DNA of 47,382 bases. Origin: Pleurocapsales cyanobacterium LEGE 10410. GTDB taxonomy: Bacteria; Cyanobacteriota; Cyanobacteriia; Cyanobacteriales; Xenococcaceae. The stretch lies in NCBI GenBank assembly GCA_015207195.1, contig JADEXJ010000035.1, positions 1-47,382 of the forward strand. The letters are read 5' to 3'. A program made the position numbers and the translations under genes. Shown one piece after another: positions 7,951 to 16,092 of the stretch; the first letter of the stretch is position 1, and each line of letters begins with the position of its first letter. The notes under the pieces were generated by a model. The model was given only the letters and a program-made list of their open reading frames with translations. It had not been told where the DNA came from and searched no databases.

Positions 7951-9348
7951 TTATTCCATTAGTAGTGGTGCGATGATATGTTCTACCTGGACAGGGATAG
8001 TTGATGATTCATATGTACCGTATCCTTCCAACAAACAAGGACTTTGACTGTCTGATATTTTTAGGCAGATATCATCAGATTCAATGGTGCTGACAACATC
8101 AATCAAGTTTTTGATATTAAAGCAAATTTCTGTTACTTCTCCCGACATAACAATAGATAAGGTTTCTTGACCTCTACCAATGTTACTGCGCTGAACTTTG
8201 AGAATAGCGCGGTCGTCTGCCAAGGAGATATGTAATATTTTGTTCTTGGTTTCGCTGAGTACTGCTAATCTTTGTAGACTTTGAAGCAGAGTCAGCCGAT
8301 TAAATACGGCTACCTTGTCATTCTTATCTACTAGCTGTTGTAGTGCTGAAAGGTCGGGATAATCACCCTGCATGACTCTGGCTATAAGCCGTTTATCGTC
8401 CCAAGCAAACATCACCGCAGCACTTTTCTCTGGAGATTTTTCAGAGGATTCTAATTCATCGTAGTAAACTCTAATTCCTTGGTCAGATGAGGTGGCTGCT
8501 AGACTGTTTTTCAGTTCTTTTAGTACTTTGGCAGGTAAGGTAAAACTGGTGGGGGCAGTGAGTTTCACTTTATTCATAGGCTGAAGAGATGTGGTAAAGG
8601 TTAGTCGGCTGCTATCGGTTGAAATCGTGCCTATTTTGACCAATTTCTCCGCATCAACAGTCAGATTAAACCGAACGCCAGTCAGAATTTTATTATCTAG
8701 CTTAGTACCAACGCTAATTAAGGCACTGGATATCTGCTTAAGTAGTATGTTGGCAGGAACGGTGAGCAATCTACTGGTGACTTTAGGTAGTGCAGGAAAT
8801 TCATCACTGACATTAGCCGACAACTCAAATTGAGCATCTTCATCATCAGGACTCAGAATGATTCGGCAACTTTCTCCTTGCCATTCGGAGTCAGTATCTT
8901 TAGCTACCTCTGCAACTGATGCTGTCAGTTTGATTCGACCTTGAGGGAACTTTTTAACTAGCTTCTCAAAAACCTCAAAGGAAACAGTTAATCGACCAGC
9001 CTGACTGACCTTGGCTTTAATTTTAGTATTCGCTCCAAACTCAAGACTATTGGTAGTCAGATCTAAAGTATTTTTCTCAGCATTGGCGATTAAAGATATG
9101 TGGTTGAGAAGAGGATGGTGGGGATTTTGCGGGATGGCTCTTTTGACGTAGGTGAGTGCAGTATCCAAATCAGTGCGATCGCAGTATAACTCTAATACAG
9201 TTTTGGTCGATTTGGTGCTTTCGGACTTGGCTGACTTGGTTTTTCTAGCTTTAGTTGAGGAGCTTGCAGCAGAATTTGTTTTCCTTTTGGAACTTGTTGT
9301 TGAGGTGGCTTTACGTTTTTTGTCTTTGGTAACGGTAGTGTTAGTCAT
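7951..9348 (-). CDS. dnaN: DNA polymerase III beta sliding clamp, with basic N-terminal tail
   Basis: A 465-residue protein. Residues from about 50 onward follow the three-domain beta-clamp pattern: VLELYCDRTDLDTALTYVKR, NHISLIANAEKNTLDL, TGVRFNL and GYGTYESSTIPVQVEHIIAPLL at the end. Beta clamps encircle DNA and tether polymerases and repair factors. The first ~48 residues are an extra Lys/Ser/Thr-rich tail, absent from ordinary clamps, which could add DNA affinity or be disordered. It lies upstream of dnaX and holA on the same strand, separated by a gap with a decayed + strand gene, so the three may not share a transcript. Confidence 0.9.
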   Translation of the reverse strand: MTNTTVTKDKKRKATSTTSSKRKTNSAASSSTKARKTKSAKSESTKSTKTVLELYCDRTDLDTALTYVKRAIPQNPHHPLLNHISLIANAEKNTLDLTTNSLEFGANTKIKAKVSQAGRLTVSFEVFEKLVKKFPQGRIKLTASVAEVAKDTDSEWQGESCRIILSPDDEDAQFELSANVSDEFPALPKVTSRLLTVPANILLKQISSALISVGTKLDNKILTGVRFNLTVDAEKLVKIGTISTDSSRLTFTTSLQPMNKVKLTAPTSFTLPAKVLKELKNSLAATSSDQGIRVYYDELESSEKSPEKSAAVMFAWDDKRLIARVMQGDYPDLSALQQLVDKNDKVAVFNRLTLLQSLQRLAVLSETKNKILHISLADDRAILKVQRSNIGRGQETLSIVMSGEVTEICFNIKNLIDVVSTIESDDICLKISDSQSPCLLEGYGTYESSTIPVQVEHIIAPLLME

Positions 9349-9433
9349 AATGATTATTCATTGATATTGAAGCTACTAAGGCGATAGCCAGATTTGAGGT
9401 TAGGGATCGGGGGAGAGAAAAATCGATCTGAAC

Positions 9434-10915
9434 CTAGGTAAACAACAATTTACGCTGCATTCTGGAACTGCCTACATACCAAAGCCGATGGTATTCTTTC
9501 AGTTTTTTCCTCTCCGATTCATCCCCCACATACAATCGTTTGAGCAAATCTTTACTATCGATCGCGCCTTCAGAGAACGTACTACCTTGAGAATTGTGTA
9601 CGGTAAGCGCATAACAGTTATCCACCTCGGCAAAGATTTTATCTCTAAACTGGTAGTATCTATACCAAAAAAATGGTCTTTCCTTAGCAGCTTCTAATTT
9701 CTCTTTTAGTTCGGTTTGAAATCTTTTTTGCTCCGACTCGTGTAGCACGTATATTTGCTTAATTGATTTGGCATCGCTAATTTTGAGACGGTAGGCTTTG
9801 TAGTTAAAATATTTAGTTTCTACTGCATCAAGGACGGTAAATTCAGTGGAGGTGGAAATAACGATCGCTTCTTGATGCAGTCGCTTATGGGGGAAACCCC
9901 CAAGACCGCGCTGCATCGCTTTTCCTTCAGGGTTAAAAATCGCTTTTTTGGCGATTAATCTTTCTCCAGGGATATATCGCGGACTATTTTTGCCATATAT
10001 TTCCTGACGGATAATTTGATTGTAGTAATTAACCTGCTTGTTGGTGTAGCAGAGAATTCTAAAGCAGTTAGGATCGCCGTCAAAATTAGATTTTATTTGG
10101 TGCAGAGCATATTTAATTAATGTTTTCTTATTGACCTTAAAAGCACCGTTGGTATTGCTATCCGAGTAAGGGCTGGCTTGGGGCCGAAATATTTTTGATT
10201 TGGCTCTGATTGCTGCTCTAGTAGCAGTGACAAAATTGAGTAGGGGACTATTTCCTGTTTGTCTGACTACATCTTTCATTATTATCTTCTGCTCAACCTT
10301 GAAAGTAGGAGATAATCCTTCACCCACAGGGTAAAGCTGAGCGGGATCGCCCATAAGAACTAATTTACGATTAGATAGTAAAAGATTTCGGTCTAAAAAC
10401 TGAGCGGTAATTGAATCCCACAGTTCTTTTCCGACCATCGAACATTCATCGAGAAAAACTAAATCGTACAGGTAGACTTTGCTAGGGGTAGTTTGCTCTA
10501 AACTACGCTTACCTCGCTTGTCTACAATGGATAAGCCCATTAACTGGTGAATCGTAAAACAGTCTATTGAAAGACCTTGTTTAATGGCTATATTTCTGAT
10601 CACTTCTACTGCCTTATTAGTAGGAGCGGTAATAGCAATTCTTTTACCCAGACGCACTAATTCTTTAATAACAGCAAAAACAATGGTAGATTTGCCCGTA
10701 CCAGCATAACCAGCCAAGAGAAAAGAATGGTTTGTGGAGTGAATAAACTGCCAGAGCTTAGTTATCGCTCTTTGTTGATCTGTAGTTAATTCGAGTTCAA
10801 AAGAAGAAATTAAGTACTGTAATCGTTCTTGGAACTTAATATCTATAGTATGTCGATCGAGATTGTTTTCAGCATTAGTAGCGATTTGCCGTGCTTTACT
10901 CAAGTTGTTATACAT
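9434..10915 (-). CDS. RecD/Pif1-like SF1 DNA helicase
   Basis: A 493-residue superfamily 1B helicase. Walker A GYAGTGKST is at 69-77, motif Ib region TAPTNKAVEV at 97-106, Walker B LDECSMVG at 155-162, then a GDPAQLYPVGEG motif III, and the C-terminal motifs ALTVHNSQGSTF (V) and YVGSSRMQRKLL (VI). It lacks the long N-terminal domain of RecD2 and is closer in size to phage Dda or Pif1-type 5'-3' helicases. A role in plasmid replication, transfer or recombination is inferred from its neighbours dnaN (downstream) and the ArdC/UDG group (upstream). Confidence 0.88.
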   Translation of the reverse strand: MYNNLSKARQIATNAENNLDRHTIDIKFQERLQYLISSFELELTTDQQRAITKLWQFIHSTNHSFLLAGYAGTGKSTIVFAVIKELVRLGKRIAITAPTNKAVEVIRNIAIKQGLSIDCFTIHQLMGLSIVDKRGKRSLEQTTPSKVYLYDLVFLDECSMVGKELWDSITAQFLDRNLLLSNRKLVLMGDPAQLYPVGEGLSPTFKVEQKIIMKDVVRQTGNSPLLNFVTATRAAIRAKSKIFRPQASPYSDSNTNGAFKVNKKTLIKYALHQIKSNFDGDPNCFRILCYTNKQVNYYNQIIRQEIYGKNSPRYIPGERLIAKKAIFNPEGKAMQRGLGGFPHKRLHQEAIVISTSTEFTVLDAVETKYFNYKAYRLKISDAKSIKQIYVLHESEQKRFQTELKEKLEAAKERPFFWYRYYQFRDKIFAEVDNCYALTVHNSQGSTFSEGAIDSKDLLKRLYVGDESERKKLKEYHRLWYVGSSRMQRKLLFT

Positions 10916-10985
10916 ATGCCCTTGTTTTCAATTAAAAATATGCTTTTAACTGAAAAGCGTTAGCTAGATGCAACCTATTCAATCT

Positions 10986-12152
10986 TTACGATCGAAACTT
11001 TAAAGGCATTTTTTCTAAATTTAACTGGCTGACTGTTTCCAAACTTTGTAAACGTCTTTTCATGCTTTTGTAACGAAACTGTTCGACTTGATATTGCCAC
11101 TTAGTTTCTGAAAGATAATCAGTTTCTCCTCGGCGATAGTCCTTCAAGTTACTCAACCTACCGACAATCTTTTTGATTATTCTCAGCCATGCTTTAGCTA
11201 ATTTTTTAGTTCTAAATCCAATATAAGCTTTTAAATAAGAGCGATCGCCACTAATTACGTAAACTACGTTGTCAGATAAATAAACTATGTTAACTAATGA
11301 GATAGAAAGTGCTTTCATTTCTAAAACTGAAAAACACGATCTTTTTCCGTTATCCCATTCGATTGAGAAGCGACGCTGGTGGTAATTAATATCAGTGACC
11401 TGTCCAAACATTAATTGCTCATCCGTGCATCGCCAGAGCAGCTTCGTTCCTACTTTTAGTCCGTGTAGTCCTGTCCTTCGGGCTTGTTCCTGCAAATATC
11501 GATCTAGTGCTACTGGCCAAGCAAAATCTAAATTGGTGGAGGTGAATGGCTGTTGGAGACTTTGTGACAATTGATGTTTGAGTTTCTGTTCTATTGCAGG
11601 CGTTAAACTAGCCAGCATAATTGGGTGAAAATTCAATGCCAACCAAATCTCCGCTTTGTACTGGAGTTCCTGAAGACTCAACGGTAATTCTTCAACTGGT
11701 TTGGCAATTATCTTTGGTGGCTCAATTATATGGGCATATACATTTCCTGGAAAACCCTCTCGCATAAACTGGTAAGCTGCTTTGGTAGTTATATTTTCTA
11801 CTACTAGAGTAGTGTTGCAAACTTTGTGGACTAGAAACCTTTCTTGAGTCTCAAATTTAACTTGCTCTCCATCAGTTAAAAGAACCGTAGTAGCAGGAGG
11901 CATGGCTAAAATAGTTTTCTGGGGCAATAGTTGTTCGACAACTTCTATCTTTAAGACTCTTAGTTCATCTTCAGTGTAGGCAAATGGCTCATTTTTATCC
12001 CAGTTAATAGTAACTGGTCGGTAACTTTCAGGATCGATATTTGTAACTATGCCATAGTGGTTAGCTTGACAGGCGATCGCATTGAGATAAAATCCCGATA
12101 CAGATCTGGTTTTGGTAATAATTGGATAGATAACTTTTTCTACTATCTTCAT
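10986..12152 (-). CDS. Unknown protein with a duplicated beta-rich segment
   Basis: A 388-residue protein that I cannot assign. Two stretches resemble each other: residues 33-69 (YGIVTNID, then VTINWDKN and DELRVLKI) and 250-284 (GQVTDIN, then FSIEWDNG and LEMKALSI). The shared plan G-x-V/I-T-x-I, then I-x-W-D, then E-L/M-x-x-L-x-I looks like a small SH3/Tudor/KOW-type barrel. The middle is helical and the C-terminus is basic, with KKLAKAWLRIIKKIVGRL near 315. Nucleic-acid binding is a reasonable inference. It lies between ArdC and the helicase on the same strand, with short gaps on both sides. Confidence 0.7.
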   Translation of the reverse strand: MKIVEKVIYPIITKTRSVSGFYLNAIACQANHYGIVTNIDPESYRPVTINWDKNEPFAYTEDELRVLKIEVVEQLLPQKTILAMPPATTVLLTDGEQVKFETQERFLVHKVCNTTLVVENITTKAAYQFMREGFPGNVYAHIIEPPKIIAKPVEELPLSLQELQYKAEIWLALNFHPIMLASLTPAIEQKLKHQLSQSLQQPFTSTNLDFAWPVALDRYLQEQARRTGLHGLKVGTKLLWRCTDEQLMFGQVTDINYHQRRFSIEWDNGKRSCFSVLEMKALSISLVNIVYLSDNVVYVISGDRSYLKAYIGFRTKKLAKAWLRIIKKIVGRLSNLKDYRRGETDYLSETKWQYQVEQFRYKSMKRRLQSLETVSQLNLEKMPLKFRS

Positions 12153-12186
12153 TGCTAATAAAAAGTAGACCGTGATTTTTGTCAGT

Positions 12187-13113
12187 TCAATTTATTTTTC
12201 CTTGGTTAATATCGTTAAATTGCATCATATACTTAGTAGCTTTTTGAGCTTCATATGCAGCGGAGAAAAACGATCGCGAATCTTGCTTTAGCAGTCTCAA
12301 ATAGTGGTCTAAATAAGAAGCATGATGCTCTAGTTCAATAGAAGCCAAACCAAATTCATTGCCGAGATACGCAGCAGTTAGTTCTGCTACTAATTCCTCG
12401 TAGTGGTAGAGAGGATCGTGCTTGTTGTTACCTAACTGTCGATTGAGCCGATCTCGATGCCCAGTGCGATGCCCCTCTTCATGAAATCTCGTGGCATAGA
12501 AAGCATCTTTTGATGAAAATTGATGACGGTGAGGCATACCAATAAAATCGGCTTTGCGATCGTAAAAAGCTTCATTTCCGCCATAGCGAACATCAGAACC
12601 AATATTTTTGAGAAACTCTTCAATAGCCTGGTTTGGAATAAGTTCTTTATTTTTGACTTCAGGAGGTATGAATTCGGCAATTTTGCGATCGCTATTGGTA
12701 TCATCAACACAATCGAGATTGAATACTTGCAGCCACTTGAATCTAGAGATAAAAGTTTCTTGGAGTTCAACTTCTCCTGTTTCGCTTTCTACCTCTTGTT
12801 CGACTTTTTGCTTGCCACCCCAGCGTAACCACGTTGCTTTGCTACCTTTATTGATTTTCCAGCCGTACTTTTTGCACTGACCCATACCAACAAAATAAGG
12901 GCTAGTGTAATTGAAGTAAGCAGTATCAGTAGTGCAAATCAGCGGGTTAATACCACTGTAGGGTCTAGTGCTAAAGAGATTCCGAAAGCCAATATTTCTC
13001 CACGGTTTATGCCAGGGTATAGTCCCTTTGGTGATTAGCTCGATAATTCTCTCGGTAACAATTCCAAATCGTTTGTCTAGTCTTTGGATGTTTGATTTTT
13101 TAGTTTTAGGCAT
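12187..13113 (-). CDS. ardC: ArdC-type anti-restriction / ssDNA-binding protein
   Basis: A 308-residue protein with both ArdC domains. The N-terminal ssDNA-binding domain contains ITKGTIPWHKPWR, a hallmark, and YSGINPLIC. The C-terminal zincin-like metallopeptidase domain has HEEGH at 211-215 (zinc ligands and catalytic Glu) followed by RTGHRDRLNR, with a likely third ligand Glu near 244. ArdC proteins travel with conjugative plasmids and protect incoming single-stranded DNA from restriction. Its presence fits the type IV secretion operon in this window. The strand and close spacing suggest co-expression with the UDG gene upstream. Confidence 0.9.
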   Translation of the reverse strand: MPKTKKSNIQRLDKRFGIVTERIIELITKGTIPWHKPWRNIGFRNLFSTRPYSGINPLICTTDTAYFNYTSPYFVGMGQCKKYGWKINKGSKATWLRWGGKQKVEQEVESETGEVELQETFISRFKWLQVFNLDCVDDTNSDRKIAEFIPPEVKNKELIPNQAIEEFLKNIGSDVRYGGNEAFYDRKADFIGMPHRHQFSSKDAFYATRFHEEGHRTGHRDRLNRQLGNNKHDPLYHYEELVAELTAAYLGNEFGLASIELEHHASYLDHYLRLLKQDSRSFFSAAYEAQKATKYMMQFNDINQGKIN

Positions 13114-13162
13114 CGGCTCAAATTATTAACTACCGATACCCAGTGCGTCAGCACAAACTTGT

Positions 13163-13789
13163 TCAAATTCGTTCTAGCCTGAGCTTGACTGCTATCAAAT
13201 CATGCCAGGTTTGCCATTTGGGACTGTCTTTTTGAAGAGAAGGATTTCGTAAGAGATAAGCAGGGTGAAAGATGGGCATAATAACAGTACCTTCCCAGTC
13301 AAGCCATTTACCCCTTAAAGAAGTAATGCTTTCTCTCTTACCAGTTAATCCAGATACGGCGGTTGCTCCAGCACAAATAATTATTTTTGGTCTAATTAGT
13401 CTGAGTTCATCAACTAAATAGGGCTTGCAAGTTTTAATTTCTTCGACAAAGGGTTTGCGATTATCTGGAGGTCGGCAACGAATTACATTAGTAAAGTAAA
13501 CATTAGAATCAAGTTTTATAGATTCAAGCATTTTTCCTAAAAACTTGCCTGAATCTCCGACAAACGGCTGCCCTAATTTATCTTCTTGTTTTCCTGGCGC
13601 TTCGCCGATAATCGCGATATCTGGTTGAGTTTTACCTCTTCCGATTACAACCTGCTGACGTTTTTGACTAAGAGAACAGCGATCGCAATTTGAACAGGCT
13701 CGATTGAGTTTTTCTAAAGAGGAGTAAAAAGCTAATTTATGGGTAATATCATCTGACTGTAGCTCAAATAGCTGAGTTTGTTTAACCAT
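13163..13789 (-). CDS. Family 4 uracil-DNA glycosylase (iron-sulfur type)
   Basis: A 208-residue protein with the full family-4 signature. Cys32, Cys35, Cys105 and Cys121 follow the CX2C-X69-CX15C spacing that holds a [4Fe-4S] cluster. The uracil-pocket motif is GEAPGKQED at 62-70, and the C-terminal motif is HPAYLLRNP at 175-183. It removes uracil from DNA to start base-excision repair. On a conjugative plasmid it could repair uracil formed by cytosine deamination in single-stranded DNA during transfer, or counter deaminase-based defence; that is inference. The start ATG at 13789 gives the expected length. Confidence 0.93.
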   Translation of the reverse strand: MVKQTQLFELQSDDITHKLAFYSSLEKLNRACSNCDRCSLSQKRQQVVIGRGKTQPDIAIIGEAPGKQEDKLGQPFVGDSGKFLGKMLESIKLDSNVYFTNVIRCRPPDNRKPFVEEIKTCKPYLVDELRLIRPKIIICAGATAVSGLTGKRESITSLRGKWLDWEGTVIMPIFHPAYLLRNPSLQKDSPKWQTWHDLIAVKLRLERI

Positions 13790-13876
13790 GTAAGAACCAT
13801 GAGTATTACAGTTTTATAGTTTTTCAGAAACTACAAAACGTTAGGTTCTTATTAAATCGGTTAAACCTTTTTGAAA

Positions 13877-14296
13877 TCAAATGAATAAACTTGATAAAAG
13901 ATTAAAGTATTCTCCTAACTTTTTAGCTTGTTCCTTGCTGATTGCTCTCTTACCATTAACAATTGCTGAGATTAATCCTTTTGAGGGACTAGCTACTCCA
14001 ACTAAATCAGCTTGTTTAGTGTGACTAACTTCTAGAAGATGCTGCAATATCTCGTGAGGAGGAAGGTTTCGCCACTCTTTTAAGCCATAATTATTTTCTT
14101 CAAAGTCTTCAATCAGCTTGACCAGTAGACGAAGTAGAGTAGTTTCTTCAGGAGTACGGTTCTTTTTCTTAGCAATCAATTTTTCAGCTACAGCGAGATT
14201 TAACTCATATTCTGCTTCAGTTTCAATGACTTTAGGAATAAGCTGTACTTTATATAGAAGCTTTAGATAATTTTCTCGATTAATAGTAAGAGTCAT
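13877..14296 (-). CDS. higA: HigA-type antitoxin (XRE helix-turn-helix)
   Basis: About 139 residues from the ATG at 14296 (MTLTINRENYLKLLYKVQ); a longer frame reaches back to 14326 but would lie inside the toxin remnant. The N-terminal half, LKLLYKVQLIPKVIETEAEY, is typical of large HigA antitoxins. The C-terminal half is a helix-turn-helix domain: VGVASPSKGLISAIVNGKR then ISKEQAKKLGEYF. HigA neutralises the HigB ribonuclease and represses its own operon. The upstream higB is reduced to its C-terminal half, so this is probably an orphan antitoxin or regulator. Confidence 0.85.
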   Translation of the reverse strand: MTLTINRENYLKLLYKVQLIPKVIETEAEYELNLAVAEKLIAKKKNRTPEETTLLRLLVKLIEDFEENNYGLKEWRNLPPHEILQHLLEVSHTKQADLVGVASPSKGLISAIVNGKRAISKEQAKKLGEYFNLLSSLFI

Positions 14297-14427
14297 TTTT
14301 CCATTTCCCTCTATCGTATTCAGCATGAGTTAGAAAATACTTGAAATAAGCAACTTGTTCTTCTTCGTAGTCAATATCGAGAATTAAACGATATTTATTA
14401 CTTTTAATATTGAAAAATGAGATGATT
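14280..14427 (-). pseudogene. higB: Truncated HigB toxin
   Basis: Upstream of and overlapping higA by 17 bases, the minus strand reads YKIISFFNIKSNKYRLILDI, then YFKYFLTHAEYDRGKWKND and a stop at 14280. This is the C-terminal half of HigB mRNA interferases, whose family pattern is FNIKGNKYRL and THAEYDK. The N-terminal ~45 residues are missing, and the frame meets a stop within the end of the PLD gene. There is no start codon. The deletion junction therefore lies at the 3' end of the helicase-PLD operon. Confidence 0.7.
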
Positions 14428-16092
14428 TTATAATTGGTTAAATTTTCCTATATCTTTTAGTTGTTGAAAACAAGCGGAATCAGGTAGTATTCTATGCGTT
14501 TTTATTCCTTGTTTGACTAGAGAAATCCATACGGAATAAAGTTCTTCCCAGTTATTAGCTTTTATTTGATTCAATGCCATTTCTTCCATTCCTAATGCTC
14601 CCCATAAGTAAAAAGCTTGTGTGGCTAATTCAATATTCTTATTTTTCAGAGCATCATTCCATAATTCCTGCGCTTTATCTTCAAAACGCCGAGCATAAAA
14701 TTCGTAAGCCTGTCGAACTTGCTCTAATATTGTTACTTTGTATACCGATTCATCCCACAAGCCAGAACTTGCACGAAAAGAAAGAAAATTATTAGAACCT
14801 AAAAGATGAATTCCTCGATCGACAATTAATTCTTTTGCATGAGAACCACCAAGCCAGAAAAATTGCACAGCAGGTATTCCTTCAGGAGTAAGAATGGCGG
14901 ATAATTTTTCCTTGACTTCTTTTGGTACTTTTCTACCTTCTGCTTCTTCGCTTTTGGCAATTCCGTAGCCGATTAAAATCCAAACTCCTTTATTAGCTAG
15001 CTTTTGGAGGCGTTTGATAAATCTATCGTTAACAACTCTTGCACTTATCCAAGGAGAATAAATGAGAACTTGGTGCTTAGCAGAATCTAAAATATTTGCT
15101 AGTTCCTGAGAAATTTTAGCACCACGTAACTGTACTGCCGTACCAGCTTCGATAGTTGTAGTTTCAGAGGTAAATTCTTGTTCTTGGTGACGAATATTAT
15201 CTAATGCCCTCTGTCTAATTATTTCAACTCTTTTTTCAACTTCAGTATTTTTGTGATTAGCAATTTCTCGGCACTGTTGGTTAATTTCTTCGTTTGTCAA
15301 CTGGCACAAACTATTTAAAGCTAGCTTCTCTTCTGCTAATAACTTGTTTAACCAAATAGAAGCAGATTCTAAAACCTTTATTCCTGCTCTAGCTTGAATT
15401 CTAAAATTATTCTCTAAGACATCAAAAATAACAATTATTGATAGAGTTTTCCAAATTGTTTCGGCGTTTCCTTGAACCTCAAAAGAAGTAACTAATTTTC
15501 CATCATCAGGAGAGTGAAACCCTAAAGCTGAATTTTGAATTAGTTCTCGTAATTCTGAAAGTGATAGACTAGCAAAATCGCTCTTATTGTCAATTGCTAT
15601 ATAGTCTTTCAAGTCTGGAAAACAATCTATTTTCTCGCTTTTAATCGGAGAAGATTTAACAATTTTGCCAAATGGTTGTGATATTGCATAAATCGTTTGA
15701 GTTTCTAGAGCTTCTGGTACAGAGCGATCGTGATAAAATTCTTGTCCAACAGGGGTAAGTTTAATTGCAGATTTAGTATCTGTTTCTAGAGTTTGTAAAT
15801 TCCGCAGAGTTGCTGTGGTATTTTTAATAAATATCAGATCTAACCCAAGCAGAGTGGCTAATTCCTCTTCAGTTGCTGGAGGGTCAAACTCAACACCAGC
15901 GCGGAAAATAAAATCTTCTAATATATTTAACTGACGCGGTTTAGCAATTTCGATTTCAATGGGAGTTTGAGATACGCAGTAGCGTAACTGGCGTGCAGCC
16001 AAAACAGACAAGCTAGGGCTTTTCCGTTCGATCTCTTCTACTATGTCCTTTAATTCTGGGTCAATTGGTCGATCGTCAGATGTCAGAAACAT
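14428..16092 (-). CDS. PLD-superfamily protein, partner of the long helicase
   Basis: A 554-residue protein. The C-terminal third carries a phospholipase-D-type catalytic motif: SHAKELIVDRGIHLLGSNNF around residues 414-434, matching HxKxxxxD followed by GSxNF. A preceding strand, VLIYSPWIS, is typical of PLD folds. Only one HxK motif is evident, so it may work as a dimer, like PLD nucleases. The N-terminal half looks regulatory, with a possible winged-helix region near TEEELATLLGLD. Its start overlaps the helicase stop by 17 bases, so the two are translationally coupled. DNA or RNA cleavage guided by the helicase is inferred. Confidence 0.8.
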   Translation of the reverse strand: MFLTSDDRPIDPELKDIVEEIERKSPSLSVLAARQLRYCVSQTPIEIEIAKPRQLNILEDFIFRAGVEFDPPATEEELATLLGLDLIFIKNTTATLRNLQTLETDTKSAIKLTPVGQEFYHDRSVPEALETQTIYAISQPFGKIVKSSPIKSEKIDCFPDLKDYIAIDNKSDFASLSLSELRELIQNSALGFHSPDDGKLVTSFEVQGNAETIWKTLSIIVIFDVLENNFRIQARAGIKVLESASIWLNKLLAEEKLALNSLCQLTNEEINQQCREIANHKNTEVEKRVEIIRQRALDNIRHQEQEFTSETTTIEAGTAVQLRGAKISQELANILDSAKHQVLIYSPWISARVVNDRFIKRLQKLANKGVWILIGYGIAKSEEAEGRKVPKEVKEKLSAILTPEGIPAVQFFWLGGSHAKELIVDRGIHLLGSNNFLSFRASSGLWDESVYKVTILEQVRQAYEFYARRFEDKAQELWNDALKNKNIELATQAFYLWGALGMEEMALNQIKANNWEELYSVWISLVKQGIKTHRILPDSACFQQLKDIGKFNQL

